From assembly GCA_025060505.1 (NCBI GenBank), contig JANXBU010000004.1, forward strand, positions 62,001-126,000: a DNA stretch of 64,000 nucleotides. The letters run 5' to 3'. A program made the position numbers and the translations under genes. Shown piece by piece: positions 9,513-19,953 of the stretch. Numbering within the stretch: position 1 is the stretch's first letter; every line of letters starts with the position of its first letter. This DNA comes from Candidatus Calescibacterium sp. GTDB lineage: Bacteria; Calescibacteriota; Calescibacteriia; Calescibacteriales; Calescibacteriaceae. Under the pieces are notes generated by a model. That model searched no databases. It saw nothing but the letters and a program-made list of their open reading frames with translations, and was not told where the DNA came from.

Positions 9513-9610
9513 CTCTAATATATCTGACACAAAAACTAACCTCTGTAGCTTTTAGATTAAACTTATCTTGATTTTGATAAAAATTATACCGACTGTTCAA
9601 ATTTCTTTGT

Positions 9611-10396
9611 ATGTATGAGACAATAATTTTTGAAAAGACTAATGAAAAAGGAATAATAACCCTCAATAGACCGGAAAGAAGAAACTCAATATCACCTAAG
9701 ATGACGGAAGAGATACTGGATGCTTTTGAAAAGCATGACAAGGACCCAGATGTAAAAGTGGTCATAATAACAGGTTCCGGAGATAAATCATTTTGTGCTG
9801 GTGGAGATCTTGCACCAGACCCATCTGGTCCGCAGTCATTTTTAGATAGATACGAATCTTCAAGGAAGTTCGCAGAAATTTTCAGAGTTTTTGAAAAATA
9901 CACAAAACCTATCGTTGCAAGAATAAACGGTGATGCTCTTGGCGGTGGTTTCGGACTCGCTGTTGCTTGCGACATCTCAGTAGCAGTAGACACAGCAAAA
10001 CTTGGAACACCCGAAATAAATATCGGACTCTTCCCCTATGTCATAATGGCTACTCTAATAAGAAACACATCCAACCCAAAAAAACTCCTTGAAATGATGC
10101 TAACCGGAGAAAGAATCTCCGCAAAAGAAGCTTGTGAACTCGGATTCATAAACTATGTGGTACCGCCAGAACAACTTGATGCAAAAGTCAACGAAATCGT
10201 AGAAAAACTTCTTTCAAAAAGCCCAGCTATACTGAGACTCGGAAGAAGAGCGTACTATACCGCAAGAGAACTTGAATTCTCAAAATCTCTTGAGCTGCTT
10301 TCATCTATGCTCTCTCTGAACACTATGGCCGAAGACCTAATAGAAGGAGTCTCTGCATTCTTCCAGAAAAGAAAACCCGAGTGGAAAGGAAGATAA
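9611..10396 (+). CDS. Enoyl-CoA hydratase/isomerase family protein
   Basis: ITLNRPERRNSI, GSGDKSFCAGGDL, INGDALGGGFGLAVACDISVA. Confidence 0.93.
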   Translation: MYETIIFEKTNEKGIITLNRPERRNSISPKMTEEILDAFEKHDKDPDVKVVIITGSGDKSFCAGGDLAPDPSGPQSFLDRYESSRKFAEIFRVFEKYTKPIVARINGDALGGGFGLAVACDISVAVDTAKLGTPEINIGLFPYVIMATLIRNTSNPKKLLEMMLTGERISAKEACELGFINYVVPPEQLDAKVNEIVEKLLSKSPAILRLGRRAYYTARELEFSKSLELLSSMLSLNTMAEDLIEGVSAFFQKRKPEWKGR

Positions 10397-10483
10397 TCAA
10401 CAGAATATGAAGATAATCAATAGAAAATATTCAATTCAATAAAAATATCCGCAACCCGAACGCATCTGAGAAGATCAAAAGAT

Positions 10484-11377
10484 ATGCTTGTATGCGGAAT
10501 AGATGAAAACGGTCTTGGTCCTTTTCTAGGTCCTCTTATAATAACAGCCTATGAACGCGAAGAAAAAAATACAGATCCAACAGAATACAGCAAAATAAAA
10601 GACAGCAAAGAAATTTTTTCCCGCAAACCCAACGACTTTGAAATTATAGAAGAATTTTTTCTGAAAGAGCTTGGCAAAACTCAAAACCTATACGAGATCT
10701 TCAGAAGATCAATATTCAGAAACTGGATAGAGAAAGTTTGTCCAATCTCCCCAAAAACACTTTGTTTTTCTGATGTAAAAATACCCCAATGGATAAATCA
10801 TTCTGAAAACTTAAAAGATTCTATTACAGATAAAGCAAATAAAAATATACGGTTTGCGATAATATGTCCTCACATTCTAAAAATCAAAGTACAGGAACTT
10901 GGAAGTAAATTTTCAGCAAATGCTTACTTCGTATGCTACATGGCACTTAAATCAAACTCCGAAAAGGTTATCTGCGGCAAATCTGGATTCAAAAAAAACT
11001 ACGAATATGAAATGATGAAAGCTATGCAAGACATAGGAATAAAAGCTGATCTCAAAAAAATACAAGAATCAAATGAGATAAGTTCATATATAGTTCAGAG
11101 CGAAGATACGACAAAACAAATTCATTTTGTAAAAGATGCCGACTCAAAATTCCAAGAAGTTTCCTTCGCATCAATAATAGGAAAATACATAAGAGAACTA
11201 TGCATGCTTTCTATAACAAAATTTCTGGATCCAAAAAGAAAATTTCCAATATCAGGATACGGCAAGAAAAACGAGATGAAAAATACTGTATATGAAATCC
11301 TGAAAAAAATACAGTCAAATCACACGGTAGAAGACATAAACAAAATAAGGGATTTTTGTATAGAGAGAAACTATTAG
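10484..11377 (+). CDS. Divergent RNase HII-like protein
   Basis: N-term CGIDENGLGPFLGPLIITA cf. RNase HII GIDEAGRGPLAGPVV; KDSKEIFSRK; DADSKFQEVSFASIIGKYIREL cf. DSKYPAVSAASIIAKVTRD. Confidence 0.7.
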   Translation: MLVCGIDENGLGPFLGPLIITAYEREEKNTDPTEYSKIKDSKEIFSRKPNDFEIIEEFFLKELGKTQNLYEIFRRSIFRNWIEKVCPISPKTLCFSDVKIPQWINHSENLKDSITDKANKNIRFAIICPHILKIKVQELGSKFSANAYFVCYMALKSNSEKVICGKSGFKKNYEYEMMKAMQDIGIKADLKKIQESNEISSYIVQSEDTTKQIHFVKDADSKFQEVSFASIIGKYIRELCMLSITKFLDPKRKFPISGYGKKNEMKNTVYEILKKIQSNHTVEDINKIRDFCIERNY

Positions 11378-11379
11378 AT

Positions 11380-12288
11380 TTACCTCTCAAAACAAAATGC
11401 TCTGAATTTAGCACTTCTTGAACGGGGATTCAAGATTATCTCCTCCTCGGAAGGAGTTACAAGCTTTTTTGTGATGATTTTTCCCAAAAACTGATCCTGC
11501 CAGCTTGAAAATTTTTTCTTCACAATCCTATCTTCCAACGAGTGAAATGAAATTATTCCTATCTTAGTACCATTTTTTACAAATGATGGAATTTTTTCAA
11601 GAAGAGCTTCAAGATTTTCAAGTTCTTTGTTTACAAATATACGCAAAGCCATAAAAGTTTTTGTTGCCGGATGTATTTTCGGAAAAATTCCACAAGATCT
11701 ATATACTTTTTGAACAATCTCTGCAAGCTCCAAAGTTGTACTTATCTTTTTCTTTTGTCTGACTTTTACTATCTCTTTCGCTATCCTTCTTGAAAGCCTC
11801 TCTTCACCATACTTCCGGAGTATCTCCTCTATTTGTTTTTCTGGAAAGTTCATTATAACATACTCTGCGGTCAGACCAGATCTTGAAAGCCTCATATCAA
11901 GTGGTCCAAGTTTGTTCAAAGAAAAACCTCTTTCTGCCCAATCAAAATGATAAGATGAAACTCCAAGATCGGCAAAAAATATATCGGGAGTTCTGCTTAA
12001 ACCCTCCTCTGAATTCAACTTCTCAATTATTTGGTCAATATATGAAAAGTTTGAATGGACAAGAAAAATCTGTGGTCTCCTTGATTCTTCAATACTCATA
12101 AGTTTCTTTTCGGCAATTTTTAGCATTTCTTCGTCGGTATCAACTCCAACAAGTATTCCTTTCTTTCCAATTTTGTTCGCAAACTCAAAAGCGTGGCCAC
12201 CAGCTCCTACTGTTAGATCAACAACAAAATCTCCTTCTCTCGGCTCAAGTATTTCGACAACTTCTTTTAGCAGTACAGGAATATGCAC
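11380..12288 (-). CDS. rsmH: 16S rRNA (cytosine1402-N4)-methyltransferase RsmH/MraW
   Basis: MHIPVLLKEVVEIL, DLTVGAGGHA, DLGVSSYHFDWAERGFSL, PATKTFMALRIFVNKELENLE, SFHSLEDRIVK. Confidence 0.96.
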   Translation of the reverse strand: MHIPVLLKEVVEILEPREGDFVVDLTVGAGGHAFEFANKIGKKGILVGVDTDEEMLKIAEKKLMSIEESRRPQIFLVHSNFSYIDQIIEKLNSEEGLSRTPDIFFADLGVSSYHFDWAERGFSLNKLGPLDMRLSRSGLTAEYVIMNFPEKQIEEILRKYGEERLSRRIAKEIVKVRQKKKISTTLELAEIVQKVYRSCGIFPKIHPATKTFMALRIFVNKELENLEALLEKIPSFVKNGTKIGIISFHSLEDRIVKKKFSSWQDQFLGKIITKKLVTPSEEEIILNPRSRSAKFRAFCFER

Positions 12289-12351
12289 CTTTTTACTCTG
12301 AAATAGCTTTTTCTTTTAGCATGTTCTGGGAAATTTTCAAAACATTATTCA

Positions 12352-14697
12352 TCAGTACTCCTCAAACTCTGGATAGAAAGTAAAAAGACCAAGAGAAAAA
12401 TCAAAGATTCTTGTCTGATCTCCTTTTTTCTTCACTACGGGGAAACCAAATGAGAATCTCAGTGGTCCAAATGGAGAAATCCATCTGAGCTCAAATCCTG
12501 TGGACAGTCTGAAATCAGAAGGATCTATCATCTGCTGTTCTCTGAAAACTTGTCCGATATCTGCAAATGGAACAAAAAATATTCCCAACTGTTTTGATAT
12601 TGGAAAAACAAGCTCGATATTTGATATGAACATTTTATTTCCTCCGAGCACAATTGATCTGACCTGATTATCGTATGTATAACTTTCTCTTGGACCAAGT
12701 GTAAAGTAATCAAATCCTCTCATTGTATATATACCACCTGCAAAAAATCGTTCTGGATAGGGAAGAAACCGAGAAGATGTAAGTCCGAAACCGAGTCCAA
12801 GCCTGAAAGAAGGAGCAAAAACCGAACCCAAAAATCCAGTTGGTATGTAAAAAGAAGTTATATTTCCAAGTTTCAGGAAGTACAAATCTCCACCGAATGC
12901 ACCACCTATTTTGCTCCAAAAAGTAATATACCTACCTTTTGTTGGAGCCAAAACACTATCTCTTGAATCGTTTATGACTTCAATCCGAAGAAATCTTGAA
13001 TCACTTCTTCCAAAGCCCGCCCCAACATCATCTTGATACAACGGAATTCGTTCTCCTGCTCTGCTGTATACATTCATTATTTCAAAGCCGGGATACATTA
13101 TGACTTTCGTTCTCCTCGAAACAAAAAGACCAAAATTAGGTTTTGCCCCAAGCGTTCGTTTGACAAAAGGAAGAAAAACACTTTGATAACTGAAAACATT
13201 TATTCCAGCTATATAATCCGTATCAAATATATGTTCATCACGGAGATAGAAATTGAAGAAAGCTATTCCACCTCCAAAAAGAACATAGAATCCCAGATTC
13301 TGCCCAAGTCCTCTGAAATTTGCAATGTTGCCCTGAAACATAAGAAACAAAGATTGAGCTATTTTTCCAAATTGCGGAGAAAAACCTCCCCCAAGAGAAA
13401 CAGCTCCAACCCTTCCTTCCTTAACATTGACATTTATATCTGCACCCCCATCCTGAAGAAAATATGGATTGATCTCAACATTCTCAAAAAACCCAGTTCT
13501 CATAAGACGAATATATGAATCAAAAAGAGAAGTTCTCCCAAAAGCCTCTCCCTCAAGAAGAGAAATCTCCCTTCTTATAACAAAATCGCGAGTTCTTGAA
13601 TTACCGGTTATGCTTATTCTCCTTACATAAAACATCCTGCTCCTTTCAACTTTAAAGTCTAAAGAAACATATCCAAAATCTTGATTCGGACTCCCCTCCA
13701 ATTTTGATATTGAAGGTATTACTAATGTTTGAGCAAATCCGACATCTTGGTAAAGTGATGAGATCCAATCTATATCCTCAATAACTTTTCTTCTTGAAAA
13801 AAAATCCTCAGTTTTTGACCTGAGATTCCGAAGAATTTGATCTTTTGGAAAAAGTATATCTCCGTATATGTCTAAGCTTCTGATCTTGTATCTTATTCCC
13901 TCACCTACGTTGTAGATCAGTACAGCTTCTCGCTTGACCGGATTAAACAGAACTACGGGCTCTTCTGTTTTGACATCCAAAAAACCGTTATCAAGATAAA
14001 CAAATTTCAACTTTGTACTATCTCTCTGGACTTTCAAAAGATCAAGTTTTGATTCCCCGCCTATGTTTCTCAAAATGTTCTGTTCCTTTGTTTCAAGCTC
14101 GTCCCTTACTTCCTCCTCCCGAAGCTTTCTCGCACCTGATATTATAATTTTTCTGACCAGAAATTTTTCTCCTTCTTTTATTCTCAAAGTTATATTAACT
14201 CTGTTTTCTGCTTCTATTCTTTGAACTTCTGGAATAACATCAGCTAAAATAAATCCCTCTTTCATATATTCCTCTTTTATCTTCTCAATCTGATTCAGAA
14301 CTCTCTGCTCATCATAAAAGTCGCCCTTCTTCAAAATAATAGCACCTTTTAGCTTTTCTTCATCAAGTTGATCCCTACCTTCTATCTTCACATCAGAAAT
14401 GATCGGTTTCTCTTTGAACCTGAAAACCAAAATTCCTGCTTCAAACGATACAGATATATCCTCAAAAAAACCGAGCTTAAACAATCTTTCTATATCTTTT
14501 CTGATTTTGATGCTATCTGGTTTTTCTCCAACCTGAATTTGAATAACAGAAAGAACGTATTCTAAACTAACTCTTTCAAGACCTTCAATTCTTATCTCTT
14601 CAACAGCCCGCTCATCTGACGCAAAAGAAAAAGGAGAAATATACAACAAAAACATAATTGACATGAACCAAAGAACAAAAGAAAGCCTCAGAAACAT
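12352..14697 (-). CDS. bamA: Outer membrane protein assembly factor BamA
   Basis: Signal peptide, several POTRA repeats, C-terminal Omp85 barrel (GGIYTMRGFDYFTLGPR..., terminal PLRFSFGFPVVKKKGDQTRIFDFSLG). Confidence 0.95.
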   Translation of the reverse strand: MFLRLSFVLWFMSIMFLLYISPFSFASDERAVEEIRIEGLERVSLEYVLSVIQIQVGEKPDSIKIRKDIERLFKLGFFEDISVSFEAGILVFRFKEKPIISDVKIEGRDQLDEEKLKGAIILKKGDFYDEQRVLNQIEKIKEEYMKEGFILADVIPEVQRIEAENRVNITLRIKEGEKFLVRKIIISGARKLREEEVRDELETKEQNILRNIGGESKLDLLKVQRDSTKLKFVYLDNGFLDVKTEEPVVLFNPVKREAVLIYNVGEGIRYKIRSLDIYGDILFPKDQILRNLRSKTEDFFSRRKVIEDIDWISSLYQDVGFAQTLVIPSISKLEGSPNQDFGYVSLDFKVERSRMFYVRRISITGNSRTRDFVIRREISLLEGEAFGRTSLFDSYIRLMRTGFFENVEINPYFLQDGGADINVNVKEGRVGAVSLGGGFSPQFGKIAQSLFLMFQGNIANFRGLGQNLGFYVLFGGGIAFFNFYLRDEHIFDTDYIAGINVFSYQSVFLPFVKRTLGAKPNFGLFVSRRTKVIMYPGFEIMNVYSRAGERIPLYQDDVGAGFGRSDSRFLRIEVINDSRDSVLAPTKGRYITFWSKIGGAFGGDLYFLKLGNITSFYIPTGFLGSVFAPSFRLGLGFGLTSSRFLPYPERFFAGGIYTMRGFDYFTLGPRESYTYDNQVRSIVLGGNKMFISNIELVFPISKQLGIFFVPFADIGQVFREQQMIDPSDFRLSTGFELRWISPFGPLRFSFGFPVVKKKGDQTRIFDFSLGLFTFYPEFEEY

Positions 14698-14930
14698 AGA
14701 TTATTTTTGGGAACTTGAAGATCCAGAAAGATTTTTTTTAGGATTATTGATGGACAAAACAAAAAACCCAAGCGATACAAGAAATGTCTCGGAACCCGCA
14801 GAATAATATAACTTTCAAAAAACCCGCAAGATAGATTTCTGGTTCCTGAAAAACGAATAAAAAGATCGCTCTGTTATAGATAATCTTTGACTAATAAGAA
14901 TCCCTGATCAAGTGTAAATTTGACAAAACT

Positions 14931-15785
14931 TCAGCTGTTTATTCTCTGTGCAAATCCAAGAGCGCCGTATGCACCGGAAAACTCACCGAGTTTCGCTGGA
15001 ACAATTCTCAAGGTTTTATATATTGGCTTTATGAGTGTGGTCCTTATAAAATCGTCTATAAAATTATACACTTTTGGAAAGTGGTGAATAACCCCTCCTG
15101 AAATAACAATAGCATTCGGATTAAATATATGAGAAAGTATCTGTATCACCTTCGATGAATATAAAGCGAATTTCTTCAAAGACTCCAAAGCATCAGCTTG
15201 GCCACCATTTGCTCTTGAAACTATTTCCTCTGGTGTAAGTTCATTCCCTGTTATCTCCTTATAATACCTCACAATAGCTCTTGAAGAAACGTATTCCTCA
15301 GTGCAACCATATCTACCACAAGAACAAACTCGTGTCTTATCTTCTGTCAGTGGTATGTGACCTATTTCCATAGAAACTCCGTCGGCTCCCAGAAATGGTT
15401 TTCCATCTATCACCAAACCTCCTCCAAGACCGGTTCCAAGAGTTATACATACGACAACTCCACTTTTACTCCATTTTTTTGCGGAACCAAACATAACCTC
15501 TCCATAGCATGCAAGAGTTGCATCATTAGCTACAACAGTTTTCTTACCCGCAATCGAAATTCTCTTACCGTTTATGTAAGATATGTTTGGAGATTCATAT
15601 ACAAAACCTTTGCGATTGACGAAACCAGCTACCGCCACACCAACTTTGTTATAGTTTTTAGATATATCCTTCAGAGTCTTAATAAGATCAGCAAAGTTCC
15701 CGGGATTTTTCACCTTAAATCTCCTACCTCTGTAATCGACCGCTTTTATGTAAGAACCGCCTATATCTATACCGATTGTTCCCAT
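14931..15785 (-). CDS. ROK family sugar kinase (glucokinase-like)
   Basis: GTIGIDIGGSYIKAV, VVANDATLACYGE, ITLGTGLGGGLVIDG, EIGHIPL, CSCGRYGCTEEYVSSRAI zinc motif. Confidence 0.92.
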   Translation of the reverse strand: MGTIGIDIGGSYIKAVDYRGRRFKVKNPGNFADLIKTLKDISKNYNKVGVAVAGFVNRKGFVYESPNISYINGKRISIAGKKTVVANDATLACYGEVMFGSAKKWSKSGVVVCITLGTGLGGGLVIDGKPFLGADGVSMEIGHIPLTEDKTRVCSCGRYGCTEEYVSSRAIVRYYKEITGNELTPEEIVSRANGGQADALESLKKFALYSSKVIQILSHIFNPNAIVISGGVIHHFPKVYNFIDDFIRTTLIKPIYKTLRIVPAKLGEFSGAYGALGFAQRINS

Positions 15786-15874
15786 TCTCACAGAAAATCT
15801 TATGCAAATTATCAACTTCTTCAAATGTTCTGGTTTTTTGGTGTAAAGAAAGACAGCTTTGCAAATTTTCTTTC

Positions 15875-16933
15875 ATGAATTATCCATTTGCAGAAAGATA
15901 CGATGATTCACAGTACATACTTTTAAACTCAAACATAAATCCATTCGGTCCCTCACCTCTGGCTCTGAAAGCAATAAACGAGAATCTCCGTAAGATAAAC
16001 CTTTATCCCTCTCGAGATGAACACTTGGAGCTGAAAAAACAACTTGTGATCAAGCTCAGAGAAGAAAAAATTAACACAACACCCAAAAATATAGTTCTTG
16101 GAAACGGCTCCGATGAAGTCATAGAGTTTGTTGTAAAATTAGCCATCCTGAAATTCAAAAAACCAAAAGTAATAGTTGGGGAGAAAACCTTCGCATTTTA
16201 CGAATACTGCGCAAGAACTTACGGACTCGATGTTCTGAAGGTCAAACTCAAAGAATACAGCTACGATATAAACCAGATTCTGGATGTTGCAAGTAAAAAC
16301 CAACCATGCATAATTATGTTGTGCAACCCGATAAACCCAACAGGGAAAATAATAACCAAAAAAGAATTGGAGTACCTTATAGACAACCTTCCAGATGACA
16401 CTTTTCTACTCTCAGATGAAGCATACTTTGAATTCGCTTTTCATCTGAATAACAAGGATTGGAGAAGTGACGATTACAGAAGTGTTCTACACATATCATC
16501 AAAACCTAACATTTTCGTTTCAAGAACTTTCTCAAAAGCTTATGGACTTGCCGGTATAAGGCTCGGATACCTGATAAGCGATTTCTCAGAAGAAATAGAA
16601 CACACAATAAGCCCGCCCTTTAACGTAAACTATCTGGCTTTGAAAGCGGGTATCTATGCTCTAAAAGACAGAGATTTTGTACAGAAAACACTAGAGAACA
16701 ACTTAATGGGAATGAGAATTCTTGAATCAATAGAAGAATCCGTGCCCTCCTGGGCGAACTTTGCGCTCATAAAACTAAAAAAAAACACAACATATAACGA
16801 ACTAAAACAAAAAGGAATATTGACCAGAGATATGAGTTCCTACGGATTTGATAACCTTATAAGGGTAAGCGTTGGAAAAATAGAAGATATGGAGCTATTT
16901 CAGAAAATTTTCCGAAAAATAGAAAATCAATAG
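15875..16933 (+). CDS. hisC: Histidinol-phosphate aminotransferase
   Basis: NINPFGPSPLALKAI, NIVLGNGSDEVIEFV, CNPINPTGKIITKKEL, SRTFSKAYGLAGIRLGYLI; start at MNYPFAERYDD. Confidence 0.9.
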   Translation: MNYPFAERYDDSQYILLNSNINPFGPSPLALKAINENLRKINLYPSRDEHLELKKQLVIKLREEKINTTPKNIVLGNGSDEVIEFVVKLAILKFKKPKVIVGEKTFAFYEYCARTYGLDVLKVKLKEYSYDINQILDVASKNQPCIIMLCNPINPTGKIITKKELEYLIDNLPDDTFLLSDEAYFEFAFHLNNKDWRSDDYRSVLHISSKPNIFVSRTFSKAYGLAGIRLGYLISDFSEEIEHTISPPFNVNYLALKAGIYALKDRDFVQKTLENNLMGMRILESIEESVPSWANFALIKLKKNTTYNELKQKGILTRDMSSYGFDNLIRVSVGKIEDMELFQKIFRKIENQ

Positions 16934-16968
16934 ATTGAATTGCTAACAATTATTAGTTTAAGCAAGTT

Positions 16969-18183
16969 ATGAAAAGAAAAAAAGAAACAAAGAAGCAAGT
17001 AAGGAAAAATAACGGGAAAAAAGTTGAATCTCGAAGAATAAAAAAAGAACAAGTAGAAGAAATAGAAAAGGGCGAAGAAAAAACAAACGGCTCCGGGGGC
17101 ATAGAAGATATACTCTCTCAGAAACTAAAACTCAAAAAGAGCCCGGATATTATCAAAAAAGGAAATCAGCAGTTGAAGGAGAATCTCTCCAAAACACCGT
17201 TTGCATACCTTCTGAAGGAAGTTTCTAAATATCCTTTGCTCAGTCCTGAAGAAGAGAGAAAGTTAGCTATAAGGTTCAAAAAGTATGGCGATAGAGAAGC
17301 TGCAAAAAGACTCGTTCTGGCAAACTTAAGATTTGTTATAAAAATCGCACTTGACTACAAAAACTGGGGAGTTCCCGTTGAAGATTTGGTTTCGGAAGGA
17401 ATTGTTGGGTTGCTTAACGCTATGAAAAAATTTGACCCGAACAAAGGTGTGAAGTTCATCTCATATGCTTCATATTGGATAAAAGCCTTTATACATAACT
17501 ACATTCTTTCTAACTTCTCAATAATAAAACTGGGAACAACTCAGGATGAAAGAAAAATATTTGCCAACATATTCAAAATAAGAGAAGAATCGTTTGAAGA
17601 AGATATAAAGGAGCAGGTCAAGAAACTCGGAGTTGATGAAGAGAAAATAAAGCTTATGTCATCTCGTGTAAGAGCAAGGGATATTTCTCTTGAAAATCCT
17701 CAGGATGAAGAAGGAAGTTTGAAGCTTGCAGACATACTGAAAGCCGATGAAAGCTACGAGCCAATAACAAGAGTTGAGCTTGAAGACTCCCGCGATTTTA
17801 TACAGTCCAGATTAAACGATGTATTCTTGCACCTGACATCTCAGGAAAGACAGGTGATTCAGCAGAGATACCTGAGTCCAAGACCGAAAACTCTGAAAGA
17901 ACTTTCAGATGAACTCAAAATATCAAAAGAGAGAATAAGACAAGTTGAAAAAAGAGCCTTTCAGAAACTCAGAACAATTCTTTCCAAATACGCGAAAACT
18001 TTCAGAATAGATATGCTCAAAGATAAAGTTAGAAGAAAGAGAAGAACAAAAGAAGAAATGGAACTCGCAAGAATGATTCAAGGGGAAATAAAGCAGAAAA
18101 AGAGAAGAAAAAGAAGATCAATAACAAAAATTGAACCTAAAACAACTGAATTTTTTGATCTAAAAGATAACCTAACAGAGTGA
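16969..18183 (+). CDS. Sigma-70 family (RpoH-like) RNA polymerase sigma factor with basic N- and C-terminal extensions
   Basis: LANLRFVIKIALDYKNWGVPVEDLVSEGIVGLLNAMKKFDPNKGVKFISYASYWIKAFIHNYILSNFSIIKLGTTQDERKIF; region 4 LKISKERIRQVEKRAFQKLR. Confidence 0.92.
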   Translation: MKRKKETKKQVRKNNGKKVESRRIKKEQVEEIEKGEEKTNGSGGIEDILSQKLKLKKSPDIIKKGNQQLKENLSKTPFAYLLKEVSKYPLLSPEEERKLAIRFKKYGDREAAKRLVLANLRFVIKIALDYKNWGVPVEDLVSEGIVGLLNAMKKFDPNKGVKFISYASYWIKAFIHNYILSNFSIIKLGTTQDERKIFANIFKIREESFEEDIKEQVKKLGVDEEKIKLMSSRVRARDISLENPQDEEGSLKLADILKADESYEPITRVELEDSRDFIQSRLNDVFLHLTSQERQVIQQRYLSPRPKTLKELSDELKISKERIRQVEKRAFQKLRTILSKYAKTFRIDMLKDKVRRKRRTKEEMELARMIQGEIKQKKRRKRRSITKIEPKTTEFFDLKDNLTE

Positions 18184-18382
18184 ATTTTTAAACTAAACCT
18201 ATCTTCACTGCATAGAAAATTCACTAAAAACTTTATCTCAAACCTGAAACTTTAACTCAAACTCATGTCACAAAGTTTAAATAATACAAATGTTCTGGAA
18301 GTTTTTAAATGAAAACTTTTAGAAAACTTTCAGGAATCAAAGCTTACATTCTAGATGATTTAAGAAATTTTAAGTATGAGTC

Positions 18383-18844
18383 CTATCTACTTGCAAAAAG
18401 TTCCAAACCCGCTATAATAGATATTATATACCCACCCATTGGTCCAAGATGTGCAGAAAAAGAAGGATTTATAAAACCAACTAACCTCAGAGGGACTATA
18501 TAAGTCCCAACTTTTAAACCAGATGAAAGAGCAAGGTTAGCATAATTTTTCTTTTCTCTAAATACTAAAGAAGGCCCGAGAGCTCCCAATATTGATGCGG
18601 AAAAGCTTTCTGAATCAAACCTCAGACCTATATCTGCAAGAAGTGAGAAAAGATTCAAAGATGGGAAGAAATTAAAGTTTGCTCCAACTGAGAAATTATC
18701 ATATTCAGACATACCGAGTCCAACAGAGATCGCGGCAGAGTTTTTTTTATCCCCGGCAATATCCTGATACGGGATAGCTAAACCAGCCGATCCGGAAAGA
18801 TAGAACTTATATGAGAGTATTAATGTTGCAAAGACTAAAACCAT
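18383..18844 (-). CDS. Small putative outer-membrane/secreted protein
   Basis: N-terminal hydrophobic segment; alternating beta-rich, Gly/aromatic composition. Confidence 0.5.
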   Translation of the reverse strand: MVLVFATLILSYKFYLSGSAGLAIPYQDIAGDKKNSAAISVGLGMSEYDNFSVGANFNFFPSLNLFSLLADIGLRFDSESFSASILGALGPSLVFREKKNYANLALSSGLKVGTYIVPLRLVGFINPSFSAHLGPMGGYIISIIAGLELFASR

Positions 18845-18851
18845 TTATAAG

Positions 18852-18939
18852 TGGTGGGGAGGGAGGGATTTGAACCCCCGTAGGCGCTGGGGCCACCCGG
18901 TTTACAGCCGGGCCCGATTGGCCGCTCCGGCACCTCCCC
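18852..18939 (-). tRNA. tRNA-Tyr (anticodon GTA), CCA encoded
   Basis: Acceptor GGGGAGG/CCTCCCC, anticodon stem-loop CCCGGCTGTAAACCGGG, long class-II variable arm, GGTTCAAATCC T-loop, 3' ACCA. Confidence 0.95.
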
Positions 18940-18940
18940 T

Positions 18941-19702
18941 CTATGCAGTTGCCATAAATTTCTCCAACTCCTCATCTTCTATTTCAAAATTAGCCCAAAC
19001 CTTGTTTACATCATCATGTTCATCAAGAACCTCCATAAGCTTCAGAATGCTTTCCGCAACCTTCCCTGAAACCTTTACGGTATTCTTTGGTATGTATGTA
19101 ACCTCAGCAGATTCCCAACTAAAACCTGCATTATTCAATTTTTCTTTAAGAGCTTCAAAATTTTTTGGATCGCACATAACATATATGTTGTCTTTATCCT
19201 CATTTATATCATCAGCTCCGCTCTCTATCGCAGTATCTGTAAGCAAATCTTTTTTATCTCCAAGCACTCTTTTTGAGAAAGTTAAAACCCCCTTCATCTC
19301 GAACATCCAAGAAACTGAACCTGCTTCAGCAAGAGTTCCTCCATACTTAGAAAATATAGATCTTATCTGCGAAGAAGTTCTATTCCTATTATCTGTAATA
19401 GCAGAAATATACATCGCAATTCCGCCAGGACCATATCCTTCAAAGAGAACTTCGTCCATATTTTCACCTTCCGCGCCACCGGTTGCTTTCTTTATGGCTC
19501 TCTCAACATTGTCTTTTGGCATGTTCACTTCCTTTGCCATCTCCATCGCTAATCTCAATCGTGGATTATTATCTGGATTCGGTCCCCCTTGCTTAACGGC
19601 AACATATATCTCTCTCATTATTTTTGTAAAAATTTTTCCTCTCTTCTGATCCTGAGCAGCTTTCTTATGCTTTATATTATGCCATTTTGAGTGTCCTGCC
19701 AT
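18941..19702 (-). CDS. yebC: YebC/PmpR family protein
   Basis: MAGHSKWHNIKHKKAAQDQKRGKIFTKIMREI..., hallmark YebC sequence. Confidence 0.96.
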   Translation of the reverse strand: MAGHSKWHNIKHKKAAQDQKRGKIFTKIMREIYVAVKQGGPNPDNNPRLRLAMEMAKEVNMPKDNVERAIKKATGGAEGENMDEVLFEGYGPGGIAMYISAITDNRNRTSSQIRSIFSKYGGTLAEAGSVSWMFEMKGVLTFSKRVLGDKKDLLTDTAIESGADDINEDKDNIYVMCDPKNFEALKEKLNNAGFSWESAEVTYIPKNTVKVSGKVAESILKLMEVLDEHDDVNKVWANFEIEDEELEKFMATA

Positions 19703-19953
19703 ACTTTTACAATTTAATTAGCAAAAATTCAAAGCATCCAAAATCCGAGATTTTTTTGCAATTGCTCACACCTAATCATAAACCCAATCATAAAACTTTT
19801 CTTATACTCTCCTGAAACCTAAATTCGGAGAAGATTTTGCCAAAAATTAAACAAGTAAATGATCAGAAATCTGAAATAAATTGGAACGAAAAAGATTCGC
19901 AAATCTGTGTAGAACCGAGTATCCATACAAAAAACAAATAAAAGAACAATCCG

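Noticed and set aside
9505-9993. 162-aa minus-strand ORF
   Set aside because: Antisense shadow of the enoyl-CoA hydratase gene.
18870-19649. 259-aa plus-strand ORF
   Set aside because: Antisense to yebC and tRNA-Tyr, no protein-like motifs.
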